A stretch of 6,202 nt of DNA from an uncultured bacterium (GCA_903835275.1 CAILMK010000064.1:1-6202); one strand, 5' to 3'. Shown: positions 1-5,691, counted from the first letter of the stretch. A program made the numbers and translations. Notes: generated by a model not told the origin, from the sequence alone.

Positions 1-30
1 CAGGCTTTCGAATTAGAGCCTTCCAAATGA
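1..30 (+). CDS. C-terminal end of an upstream gene, probably plsX (partial)
   Basis: Reading from base 1, nine codons (QAFELEPSK) run into a TGA at 28-30. This stop overlaps the fabH start as ATGA, the usual sign of two translationally coupled genes. Nine residues are too few to identify the protein. In Bacteroidota the gene directly before fabH is normally plsX (phosphate acyltransferase of phospholipid synthesis), so plsX is an inference from gene order only. Confidence 0.45.
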   Translation, partial: QAFELEPSK

Positions 31-1016
31 AAAAAATAACAGCCGCTATTACCGGAATAGGTGCGTATGTACCTGATTTTGTTCTCACCAATGAGAAACT
101 GGAAAAAATGGTGGATACTACTTCCGATTGGATTGAAAGTCGGACAGGTATTAAAGAACGAAGAATCCTGAAGGGCGAAGGTCAGGGAGTAACCGTTATG
201 GCTGAACAGGCTGTATTGGAATTGTTAAGAAAAACCAATACGGATCCTATGGATGTGGAGCTGGTGATTCTTGCCAGTGTAACTCCTGATATGATCTTTC
301 CTGCAAGTGCCAATATTCTTTGCGATAAAGTAGGAATGAAAAATGCCTGGGGATTTGATATTGAAGCTGCCTGCTCAGGCTTTATTTATGCCCTTGCAAC
401 TGCATCAAAATTCATAGAAACAGGAACACATAAGAAAGTAATTGTGGTGGGCGCCGATAAGATGTCCGCCATTATTGATTATACAGACCGCGCTACTTGC
501 ATTATCTTCGGAGACGGAGCAGGTGCGGTAATGTTGGAACCAAATACCGATGGGCTTGGTTTACAGGATTCAATCCTGAAATCAGATGGTTCAGGAAGGC
601 AATTCCTTTACCAGAAAGCGGGCGGTTCCGCCTATCCTCCCAATGAAGAAACGGTCTCCAAACATGAACATTATGTGCATCAGGAAGGCCAGACGGTATT
701 TAAGTTTGCCGTAACAAATATGGCGGATGTATCGTATGAAATAATGGAGCGCAATAATTTAAAAGCCGATGATATTGCCTGGCTTGCCGCGCATCAGGCC
801 AATAAGCGCATCATTGATGCCACAGCACAAAGGATGGGCCTCGATTCTGAAAAAGTGATGATGAATATAGAACGTTATGGAAATACCACAAATGGTACGA
901 TTCCATTACTTTTGCATGATTATGAAAGCAAATTGAAGAAAGGGGATAATATTATTATTTCCGCTTTCGGGGGTGGCTTTACATGGGGCAGCCTGTACCT
1001 TAAATGGGCATACTAA
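27..1016 (+). CDS. fabH: Beta-ketoacyl-ACP synthase III (FabH)
   Basis: This is the cytosolic condensing enzyme that starts type II fatty acid synthesis by joining a short acyl-CoA primer, usually acetyl-CoA, to malonyl-ACP. The 329-residue length is normal for the family. The thiolase-fold Cys-His-Asn triad is visible: Cys116 in EAACSGF, His256 in AAHQANKRII and Asn286 in YGNTTNGTIP. The N-terminal TSDWIESRTGIKER block (residues 32-45) and the C-terminal SAFGGGFTWGS block (312-322) are also typical. The ATG overlaps the stop of the preceding gene (ATGA), so translation is probably coupled; no clear Shine-Dalgarno is seen, as is usual in Bacteroidota. It precedes efp, accB and accC, linking primer condensation with malonyl-CoA supply. 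Primer specificity (straight or branched chain) cannot be read from the sequence. The frame is intact with no oddities. Confidence 0.97.
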   Translation: MKKITAAITGIGAYVPDFVLTNEKLEKMVDTTSDWIESRTGIKERRILKGEGQGVTVMAEQAVLELLRKTNTDPMDVELVILASVTPDMIFPASANILCDKVGMKNAWGFDIEAACSGFIYALATASKFIETGTHKKVIVVGADKMSAIIDYTDRATCIIFGDGAGAVMLEPNTDGLGLQDSILKSDGSGRQFLYQKAGGSAYPPNEETVSKHEHYVHQEGQTVFKFAVTNMADVSYEIMERNNLKADDIAWLAAHQANKRIIDATAQRMGLDSEKVMMNIERYGNTTNGTIPLLLHDYESKLKKGDNIIISAFGGGFTWGSLYLKWAY

Positions 1017-1106
1017 CAACAGAGTTATTAGTTATGAATTATGAGTTATGAATTAAAAACATAACTTGCAACTCATAACTCTCAACTCATAACTTATAAC
1101 TAACAA
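1012..1106. repeat. Imperfect 32-bp inverted repeat with flanking 8-bp direct repeat
   Basis: The fabH-efp gap is almost entirely one long hairpin. The left arm is 1023-1054 and the right arm 1070-1101; 27 of 32 positions match when one arm is reverse-complemented, and the loop is 15 nt. Each arm is itself built from short units of the type AGTTATGA/AATTATGA. ACTAACAA occurs at 1012-1019, over the fabH stop codon, and again at 1099-1106, just before the efp start. This resembles a target-site duplication around a small non-coding element, although the right copy overlaps the end of the arm. It could also simply be a low-complexity palindrome acting on the transcript between the two genes. Confidence 0.7.
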
Positions 1107-1107
1107 A

Positions 1108-1674
1108 GTGGCAAGTACTGCAGATTTTAAAATGGGATTGTGTTTGGAGTTCAATAATGACCTCTTCACCATCATAGATTTCCAACACGTAAAGCCGGGC
1201 AAAGGACCTGCGTTTGTACGTACCAAATTGAAAAGCCTTAACACGGGTAAGATCATTGATCATACCTTCAACGCAGGAGTAAAAGTTACTACTGCACGAG
1301 TGGAAACCCGTCCTCACCAATATCTTTTTGAAGAAGAAAGCGGTTATGTTTTCATGAATAATGAAACATTTGAGCAAATTACCATTCCGGAAAAGTTAGT
1401 TGATAATGCCGACTTCATGAAGGAAGGACAAAATGTGGAAATCATGACTCATGCGGAAACCGAAACTCCGCTTACGTGCATGCTTCCTGCTTTTGTAACG
1501 CTTGATATTACTTACACAGAAACAGGATTGAAAGGCGATACTGCCACCAATACATTGAAGCCCGCTACTCTTGAAACAGGTGCCAACATCATGGTCCCTC
1601 TTTTCATTAATGAAGGGGATTCCGTTAAAATAGACACCAGAACAAGAGCATACGTAGAACGAGTAAAGAAATAA
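1108..1674 (+). CDS. efp: Translation elongation factor P
   Basis: EF-P binds the ribosome between the P and E sites and relieves stalling at consecutive prolines. The 188-residue product has the three-domain length normal for the family: a KOW-like N-terminal domain (about 1-63) and two OB-fold domains. The signature [10 protein letters not shown] places Lys32 at the tip of the loop, the position that is beta-lysylated (Lys34) in E. coli; no modification enzyme is encoded in this window. The C-terminal [17 protein letters not shown] block is typical. The start is GTG at 1108. An in-frame TAA lies at 1090-1092 and the next ATG (codon 9) would cut into the KOW-like domain, while MASTADFK matches the normal N-terminus. 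A long inverted repeat ends 6 nt before the start codon and may affect initiation. Confidence 0.97.
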   Translation: MASTADFKMGLCLEFNNDLFTIIDFQHVKPGKGPAFVRTKLKSLNTGKIIDHTFNAGVKVTTARVETRPHQYLFEEESGYVFMNNETFEQITIPEKLVDNADFMKEGQNVEIMTHAETETPLTCMLPAFVTLDITYTETGLKGDTATNTLKPATLETGANIMVPLFINEGDSVKIDTRTRAYVERVKK

Positions 1675-1678
1675 GACT

Positions 1679-2146
1679 ATGGATGTAAAACAGATTCAGG
1701 AACTCATTCGCTTTGTAGCCAAGGCGGGTGTTACAGAAGTCAGCCTTGAACAAGGCGATTTCAAGATCACTATCAAAACCCAGGGCGATGCTCCTGTGCA
1801 GCAAATGCAACAGGTATATCAGGTACCTGCCCAGGCTCCGCAACAACAAATGTCTGCACCTGCACCACAGGCTGCAGCACCGGCACCTGCCGCTCCGGTA
1901 GCTGACACTACAATTACTATCAAGTCACCAATGATCGGTACCTTCTATCAAAAGCCTTCCCCTGATAAGGAAGCGTTTGTGAAAGTAGGCGATAAGATCA
2001 CCAAGGGACAAGTGGTATGCGTGATTGAAGCTATGAAACTATTCAATGAAATAGAAGCAGAAGTGAGCGGTACCGTTGTGAAAATACTGGTGAATGATAC
2101 TACTCCTGTAGAGTATGATCAGCCATTGTTTATTCTGGAACCGTAA
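1679..2146 (+). CDS. accB: Biotin carboxyl carrier protein of acetyl-CoA carboxylase
   Basis: This is the biotin-bearing subunit of acetyl-CoA carboxylase; it carries the carboxyl group from biotin carboxylase (AccC) to the carboxyltransferase. The 155-residue product has the standard layout: a short N-terminal helical region (1-35), a flexible linker rich in Ala, Pro and Gln (about 38-76), and a C-terminal biotinyl domain (77-155). The biotinylation motif EAMKLFNE puts the modified lysine at residue 120. The PMIGTFY strand (84-90) that opens the biotinyl domain is also present. The start lies 4 nt after the efp stop, so the two genes are almost certainly co-transcribed. accC follows after a 104-nt gap filled by an inverted repeat. 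The frame is intact. Confidence 0.97.
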   Translation: MDVKQIQELIRFVAKAGVTEVSLEQGDFKITIKTQGDAPVQQMQQVYQVPAQAPQQQMSAPAPQAAAPAPAAPVADTTITIKSPMIGTFYQKPSPDKEAFVKVGDKITKGQVVCVIEAMKLFNEIEAEVSGTVVKILVNDTTPVEYDQPLFILEP

Positions 2147-2150
2147 TTAG

Positions 2151-2244
2151 TTATTAAGTTATTCAGGAATTAAGTTAATTAAGGTTTTTACTTATTAATT
2201 TGATTCCTCAATTTTTAAATTACTTAATTAACTCAATAACTTAA
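2151..2244. repeat. Composite AT-rich inverted repeat between accB and accC
   Basis: Three pairs of complementary blocks are seen: TTAAGTTATT at 2154-2163 with AATAACTTAA at 2235-2244 (10 bp, perfect), AGTTAATTAAG at 2173-2183 with CTTAATTAACT at 2223-2233 (11 bp, perfect), and AGGAAT at 2165-2170 with ATTCCT at 2203-2208. The first two pairs nest. The third crosses the second, so all three cannot pair at once and alternative folds are possible. The element ends 6 nt before the accC ATG. Its left end (AGTTATTAAGTTAT) resembles the left end of the fabH-efp repeat (AGTTATTAGTTAT), so the two may belong to one family. Confidence 0.6.
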
Positions 2245-2250
2245 AAAAGA

Positions 2251-2733
2251 ATGTTCAAAAAAATATTAATTGCGAACCGTGGAGAAATTGCCCTCCGTAT
2301 ACAGAGAACCTGTAAGGAAATGGGCATTAAAACGGTTGCTGTATATAGTACTGCTGACCGCGATAGTTTGCACGTACGCTTCGCTGATGAAGCTGTTTGC
2401 ATAGGTCCGCCTCCAAGCCCAAAAAGTTATCTGAATATGTCCAGCATTATTGCTGCGGCAGAGATCACAAATGCGGATGCAATACATCCGGGTTATGGTT
2501 TCCTTTCTGAGAATGCAAAGTTTTCCGAGATATGCGGATTGCACGGAATAAAATTCATTGGTGCTACTCCGGATCAGATCAATTCCATGGGAAATAAATC
2601 CATGGCGAAGGCTACCATGAAGAAAGCGGGCGTACCATGTGTGCCCGGTTCCGAAGGGATCCTTCACGATGTGAAAGACGCTAAAAAAGTTGCTGCTAAA
2701 ATAGGTTATCCCGTTATTATAAAAGCTTCCGCT
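2251..2733 (+). pseudogene. accC: Biotin carboxylase, N-terminal fragment, truncated at a junction
   Basis: AccC carboxylates the biotin on AccB using ATP and bicarbonate. Residues 1-161 are a normal biotin carboxylase N-terminus: [16 protein letters not shown] (2-17), the [13 protein letters not shown] block (77-89), GNKSMAK (115-120, with ATP-grasp Lys116) and [10 protein letters not shown] (152-161). The family continues here into the glycine-rich ATP loop (GGGG-type). Instead the frame reads [14 protein letters not shown], which is antisense to another gene, and stops at TAG 2827-2829. About two thirds of the usual ~445-450 residues are missing, including most of the ATP-grasp domain and the C-terminal domain, so this copy cannot work. 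Since accC is normally essential and single-copy, an intact copy elsewhere or a chimeric assembly is likely. The start ATG follows an inverted repeat and lacks a clear Shine-Dalgarno. Confidence 0.93.
2722..2733. other. Breakpoint: 12-bp overlap of two truncated genes, contains AAGCTT
   Basis: The sequence AAAGCTTCCGCT can be read as accC codons 158-161 (K-A-S-A, as expected in IIKASAGGGG). Antisense, it can be read as codons 163-166 of the helix-hairpin-helix gene (S-G-S-F, as expected in a second ININSxSF repeat). Neither family continues past its end of this stretch. The overlap is therefore a microhomology within which the join occurred. It includes a HindIII recognition sequence at 2723-2728. 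Both genes lose their 3' parts at this point. Confidence 0.8.
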
Positions 2734-3219
2734 GTTGATTTTGATCTTTTTCACAAGACCGGTTTTAACAGAAAAACTGGAATTGTATTTATCATAAATG
2801 GCCTGCGGAAATCCATATACTTCAAGTAGCTGTTCCCTGGAATAAAAGCCTCCCAATAGCTTCCGGAATTTTATAGTTCTTTCTGCCAAAAAGGGCTTTA
2901 TACCCGGAATAGAAGCAAAGGCAGATGAATCCGCACTATTTATTTCAATTTCCCGGATCTTTTTATTTAAAATATCGGATTTGTTTATGGCGAAAGAATC
3001 AGTTTTTTTAGCAGATATTAATTGGGTAGCCGAATCTGAAATGAGTTCAGAAGCGAGCTTATCCATTCCGGAAAAATCCTCTTGTTTTGAGGGGAAGAAA
3101 TAGGGTATAAAAAACGGAATAATTGCCACTATTAAAATCAGTACTACTAATGCAGCAATTCCCCTGCGCTCAGATCGGGATAAATCAAAATAATCTTTGA
3201 GCCATTTCCAGGGATTCAT
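2722..3219 (-). pseudogene. Helix-hairpin-helix (ComEA-like) membrane protein, 3'-truncated
   Basis: About 166 residues are recognisable. The order is a basic N-terminus with the SRSERRGI motif (14-21), one transmembrane segment (about 22-42), a linker, and then a ComEA-type helix-hairpin-helix unit starting at IEINSADSSAFASIPGI (91-107) and continuing AERTIKFRKLLGGF (112-125). A second repeat opens with [10 protein letters not shown] (157-166) and is cut there. Such proteins in Bacteroidota are predicted inner-membrane proteins with a DNA-binding-type domain; their role is not established. The ATG at 3219 is preferred over an in-frame TTG at 3228, because the family begins close to NPWKW. 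A TATTTTTG box at 3226-3233 on this strand fits a -7 element but has no -33 partner. The frame stays open to 2266 only because it then runs antisense through accC. Confidence 0.8.
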
Positions 3220-3246
3220 TATTGGCAAAAATAGAGAAATAAATTA

Positions 3247-3386
3247 TGAATTGCCATGCCCTTTAGGGCGTGGGACGATTGTTGATAAATTTTCATGGCT
3301 TTAGCCAAAATCATTGGCTCTCATTTGGACTAAAGTCCATCAAACATCAGCAACTCCATCCACGGCTTAAAAGCCATGGCAATTCA
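3247..3386. repeat. 140-bp REP/MITE-like element with 12-bp perfect terminal inverted repeats
   Basis: TGAATTGCCATG at 3247-3258 is repeated exactly in inverted form at 3375-3386. The similarity extends inward for about 40 bp on each side (3247-3286 against 3346-3386), imperfectly. Inside are hairpins with similar tight loops: 3254-3273 (8-bp stem with one G-T pair, loop TTTA), 3297-3306 (short GGC/GCC stem, loop TTTA), 3326-3339 (5-bp stem, loop TAAA) and 3360-3379 (stem with one mismatch). The layout of two opposed palindromic units around a centre resembles REP doublets or a small non-autonomous element. No coding potential is seen. It sits between two leftward genes and could also terminate or stabilise the transcript of the zinc-ribbon gene, though no U-tract follows. 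Confidence 0.8.
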
Positions 3387-3394
3387 ACTTAAGG

Positions 3395-3595
3395 CTATTT
3401 CACATCCTTCTTTTTAAAATCCGCACCACAATCAAAACAATGAAATAAGCGCGGGAAAAATGGCAATGGAATGCCAATTACAAACATCGAAACCATTGAA
3501 ATCCCAAATCCTTTTTTAGAGAATTTTTCCTGATAAACATTGTCTGAACCGCAATGTGGACAGAGGATTTTATCTTTAATTTCAGGTTCCTGCAT
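3395..3595 (-). CDS. Small zinc-ribbon membrane protein of unknown function
   Basis: The 66-residue product has two CxxC pairs, Cys12/Cys15 (CPHC) and Cys53/Cys56 (CFDC), that would make one zinc ribbon. The segment between them holds a hydrophobic stretch (about 31-49, GISMVSMFVIGIPLPFF), so the two halves of the metal site may be joined by a membrane hairpin or buried loop. The C-terminus is lysine-rich. The ATG at 3595 lies 7 nt downstream of the stop of the DUF2007-like gene, in a different frame, so the two are very likely one transcript. In some DUF2007 proteins a similar zinc ribbon is thought to be part of the same chain, so this gene may be its detached partner; that is recollection plus inference. 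No enzyme motif is seen. Confidence 0.8.
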   Translation of the reverse strand: MQEPEIKDKILCPHCGSDNVYQEKFSKKGFGISMVSMFVIGIPLPFFPRLFHCFDCGADFKKKDVK

Positions 3596-3602
3596 CAGGA
3601 TA

Positions 3603-3977
3603 TTAAAAAATAAATGCTAATAAAGCAATGATCAGAATAGGAATTGCAACAAGTATCATCAACCTAACTTCCACCCTTACTTTATTAAGCAATGGAATCT
3701 TGTACGTTCTTTCATTCATTTTGCTAAAGAAATCATCTGGCTTCAGGTCGGCTTCCTTTATATAGCCGGCTTTCAAAAGAATTTCTATGGCAGCATCCAC
3801 ATCATCCTGCCTGACTTGCAACTTGACACCGCCCACGGCATTGGAATAAATATTAATGACCTGAACAGTCATTTCATCTTTCAAAAAATACTCAATGCCT
3901 TCAGAATCCAGTAATCCTCCTGCAAGAGATGCCTCATGCGGATAGGTGAATGCGCGGATGTTTACGAAACTTTCCAT
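3603..3977 (-). CDS. DUF2007-like putative signal-transducing protein with C-terminal membrane anchor
   Basis: The 124-residue product has two parts. Residues 1-72 match the DUF2007 pattern: an FxxxxEAxLAxxLLxxxGI block (TYPHEASLAGGLLDSEGIEY, 11-30), then NAVGGVKLQV (46-55) and a D-x-x-x-A-x-x-x-L helix (59-71). DUF2007 is related to the small ferredoxin-like/PII-like fold and is labelled a putative signal transducer; no biochemical role is established. Residues 104-124 are strongly hydrophobic and end the protein, giving a tail anchor with the domain in the cytoplasm. The ATG at 3977 is preceded by a -7-like TAGTTTTG box on this strand. The zinc-ribbon gene follows 7 nt downstream and is probably its functional partner. 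Confidence 0.8.
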   Translation of the reverse strand: MESFVNIRAFTYPHEASLAGGLLDSEGIEYFLKDEMTVQVINIYSNAVGGVKLQVRQDDVDAAIEILLKAGYIKEADLKPDDFFSKMNERTYKIPLLNKVRVEVRLMILVAIPILIIALLAFIF

Positions 3978-3990
3978 GTTTTATTTTTAG

Positions 3991-4023
3991 CAAAACTATG
4001 GAAAATGCTTGAGAGACGATCAA
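3991..4023 (-). promoter_or_regulatory. Probable promoter of the DUF2007/zinc-ribbon pair
   Basis: On the minus strand TAGTTTTG (plus 3991-3998) fits the Bacteroidota -7 consensus TAnnTTTG. A TTG (plus 4021-4023) lies 22 nt further upstream, slightly longer than the usual 19-21 nt. The -7 box ends 13 nt before the ATG at 3977, so the leader would be short. Confidence 0.5.
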
Positions 4024-4067
4024 TTGGATATAGGGCTCAAAATATTGAGCCCCTACGATAACCAATT
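4022..4067. repeat. Palindrome with GGGCTCAA/TTGAGCCC core and AATTGG ends
   Basis: GGGCTCAA at 4033-4040 and TTGAGCCC at 4045-4052 form a perfect 8-bp stem with loop AATA. TA pairs on either side continue the stem past one bulged C. Further out, AATTGG at 4022-4027 and CCAATT at 4062-4067 are also inverted, so the whole 46 bp is one imperfect palindrome. Both flanking genes point away from it, so it is not their terminator. It is either a REP-like intergenic repeat or an operator between divergent promoters. Confidence 0.65.
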
Positions 4068-4159
4068 ACATAATTTGCATTTTTTGCAAATGCTCCTGTT
4101 TCATTATTGTTTTCTGCTAAAAATAAGGTAATTTAAGCAACTGAATCAGTACTAATCCG

Positions 4160-4192
4160 TTTGCAAATCAGTCCATCCTTAAATTATCTTTG
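4160..4192 (+). promoter_or_regulatory. Upstream miaB promoter (P1), Bacteroidota type
   Basis: TTTG at 4160-4163 and TATCTTTG at 4185-4192 are separated by 21 nt, a full match to the Bacteroidota -33/-7 consensus (TTTG, 19-21 nt, TAnnTTTG). The resulting leader to miaB would be about 75 nt. It would cover the short ORF at 4204-4239 and the second promoter. Confidence 0.6.
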
Positions 4193-4203
4193 AATTGTAA
4201 ATT

Positions 4204-4239
4204 ATGCAGGCAACCACCCCTGCCAAATTGTCATTGTAA
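4204..4239 (+). CDS. Possible 11-codon leader ORF upstream of miaB
   Basis: ATG at 4204 opens a frame reading MQATTPAKLSL with TAA at 4237-4239. It begins 11 nt after the -7 box of the upstream promoter, the spacing expected for a first start codon in a short-leader transcript. It contains a 5-bp stem, GCAGG (4206-4210) with CCTGC (4219-4223). Its length is within what chance gives, and no conservation can be checked, so this is only a candidate. Confidence 0.2.
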   Translation: MQATTPAKLSL

Positions 4240-4258
4240 TCTAAATTAACTATCTTTG
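4228..4258 (+). promoter_or_regulatory. Proximal miaB promoter (P2), Bacteroidota type
   Basis: TATCTTTG at 4251-4258 matches TAnnTTTG exactly, with TTG at 4228-4230 at a 20-nt spacing. The box ends 14 nt before the miaB ATG, so the leader would be only several nucleotides long. The -7 octamer is identical to that of the upstream promoter. Confidence 0.65.
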
Positions 4259-4272
4259 CAGTTAGCAATAAA

Positions 4273-5691
4273 ATGAGAGACGGAATCACGGAAAAATATA
4301 TTGACGAAAACCGCCAGGGCGAAGTGCTGGTGGTGGATGAAGAAGTCAAGCCGGGCCTGAAAAAGCTCTTCCTGGAAAGCTATGGCTGTGCGATGAATTT
4401 TGCTGACAGTGAAATTGTTGCCTCCATTTTATTGCAAAATGGCTATACGACTACCAACCAAATGGAGGAAGCGGATGCCATATTCATAAATACATGTGCC
4501 ATAAGGGATAATGCCGAACAAAGGGTTCGTGCGCGATTGAAGAATTTCATCCCGCTGAAGGCTAAAAAGCCTGAACTACTGGTTGGTGTGCTTGGTTGCA
4601 TGGCAGAACGCCTGAAACAGAAATTCCTTGAAGAGGAAAAACTGGTGGATATTGTTGCAGGACCTGATGCCTATCGCGATCTGCCTAAATTGATCGCCAG
4701 TGCAGAAAGCGGTCAGCGCGCTGTGAACGTATTCCTTTCCCGCGAAGAAACTTACGCTGATATTAGTCCGGTGCGTTTGGATGGAAATGGGGTTTCCGCT
4801 TTCATAACCATTATGCGCGGATGCGATAATATGTGTTCCTTCTGTGTGGTTCCTTATACCCGTGGCAGGGAGCGCAGCCGTGACCCCGAAAGCATTATAA
4901 ATGAAGCGCGTGACCTGTTTGAAAAGGGATACAAAGAAGTGACTTTGCTCGGTCAGAACGTGGATTCGTATAAATGGAAAGCAAAGGATTCCGACGAAGT
5001 CGTCACTTTCGCGATGCTTCTTGAAAAAGTCGCGCAGGTAAACCCTGATATGAGGGTACGTTTTTCAACTTCGCATCCAAAAGACATTACAGAGGAAGTG
5101 ATGAAAGCAATGGTGGCTTATGAAAACATTTGTAATTACATTCATTTACCCATACAGTCCGGAAATTCAAGGATACTGGAATTAATGAACCGAACTTACA
5201 CCCGTGAATGGTATCTGGATAGAATCAATATGATCCGCTCCTATGTGCCTGATATCGGCCTTTCAACGGATGTCATTTCCGGATTTTGCTCGGAAACTGA
5301 AGAGGAACACCAGGATACCATCAGCCTGATGAGAGAGGTGGTATTTGACTATGCTTATATGTTCACATACAGTGAACGCCCGGGAACTCCTGCGGCAAAA
5401 AAACTCACTGATGACGTTCCGGAGGAAGTAAAAAGCAGGAGGCTTTCGGAAATAATTGTAGCACAACGGGAAAACTCCCACATCAGAAATAAAATGGACG
5501 TGGGCAAAACCTGTAAGGTTTTAATAGAAGGATTTTCAAAAAGAAGTGATGAAATGCTCAAGGGCAGAAATGACCAAAATAAAATGATCATTTTCCCGAA
5601 AGGCAATCACAAAAAAGGTGATTATGTGCATGTTACAGTTACAGATTGTTCCAGTGCAACGCTGCATGGAGTAGTTGTGAATGAAGCTTAA
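4273..5691 (+). CDS. miaB: tRNA-2-methylthio-N6-dimethylallyladenosine synthase (MiaB)
   Basis: This radical-SAM enzyme adds the methylthio group to i6A37 in tRNAs that read UNN codons. The 472-residue product has all three expected domains. The N-terminal methylthiotransferase domain (about 31-150) has cluster cysteines Cys39 (YGCAMN), Cys75 (NTCAIRD) and Cys109 (LGCM). The radical-SAM domain (about 175-395) carries CxxxCxxC at Cys184, Cys188 and Cys191 ([10 protein letters not shown]). The C-terminal TRAM domain (about 403-470) includes [16 protein letters not shown]. The AERLK and [20 protein letters not shown] blocks favour MiaB over RimO or MtaB. The common Gln after Cys39 is Ala here, a change I recall from some Bacteroidota. 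Two consensus promoters lie immediately upstream, and no Shine-Dalgarno is evident. The frame is intact; the downstream gene is 95 nt away and may or may not share its transcript. Confidence 0.97.
   Translation: MRDGITEKYIDENRQGEVLVVDEEVKPGLKKLFLESYGCAMNFADSEIVASILLQNGYTTTNQMEEADAIFINTCAIRDNAEQRVRARLKNFIPLKAKKPELLVGVLGCMAERLKQKFLEEEKLVDIVAGPDAYRDLPKLIASAESGQRAVNVFLSREETYADISPVRLDGNGVSAFITIMRGCDNMCSFCVVPYTRGRERSRDPESIINEARDLFEKGYKEVTLLGQNVDSYKWKAKDSDEVVTFAMLLEKVAQVNPDMRVRFSTSHPKDITEEVMKAMVAYENICNYIHLPIQSGNSRILELMNRTYTREWYLDRINMIRSYVPDIGLSTDVISGFCSETEEEHQDTISLMREVVFDYAYMFTYSERPGTPAAKKLTDDVPEEVKSRRLSEIIVAQRENSHIRNKMDVGKTCKVLIEGFSKRSDEMLKGRNDQNKMIIFPKGNHKKGDYVHVTVTDCSSATLHGVVVNEA

Larger units (their letters stand above)
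3978..4272. other. Divergent intergenic region between the DUF2007-like gene and miaB
   Basis: This 295-bp AT-rich region has no convincing gene beyond a possible 11-codon ORF (4204-4239). It holds the leftward promoter (3991-4023), a palindrome (4022-4067), an ATTTGCA/TGCAAAT hairpin (4073-4091, 7-bp stem, loop TTTTT), two copies of TTTGCAAAT (4083-4091 and 4160-4168), and two tandem rightward promoters for miaB. Confidence 0.75.

Noticed and set aside
1021..1101. CRISPR-like or tandem repeat array
   Set aside because: The short AGTTATGA-type units are irregular, have no unique spacers and form one palindrome rather than spaced direct repeats.
1053..1377. Minus-strand open frames over efp and its upstream gap
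   Set aside because: They are antisense to a complete efp and partly translate the AT-rich inverted repeat; no start signal or family pattern.
1625..1849. Minus-strand open frame across the efp-accB boundary
   Set aside because: Antisense to two intact genes with strong family matches.
2147..2250. BirA or biotin-responsive operator before accC
   Set aside because: The repeats are pure AT-rich palindromes without a recognisable BirA-box pattern, and nothing else in the window points to biotin control.
2266..2721. Open frame on the minus strand continuing the helix-hairpin-helix protein to 320 residues
   Set aside because: Left of 2722 it is antisense to clear accC codons and shows no HhH pattern, so the apparent C-terminal half is an artefact of the junction.
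2734..2829. C-terminal 31 residues of the accC reading frame
   Set aside because: They are translated antisense to the HhH gene and match nothing in biotin carboxylases, so they are not a genuine domain or fusion.
3226..3233. TATTTTTG box on the minus strand before the HhH gene as a promoter
   Set aside because: It fits TAnnTTTG, but no TTG lies at the right distance upstream and it sits only 6 nt from the ATG; kept as a note rather than a feature.
5263..5606. Minus-strand open frames inside miaB
   Set aside because: Antisense shadows of the radical-SAM and TRAM regions.
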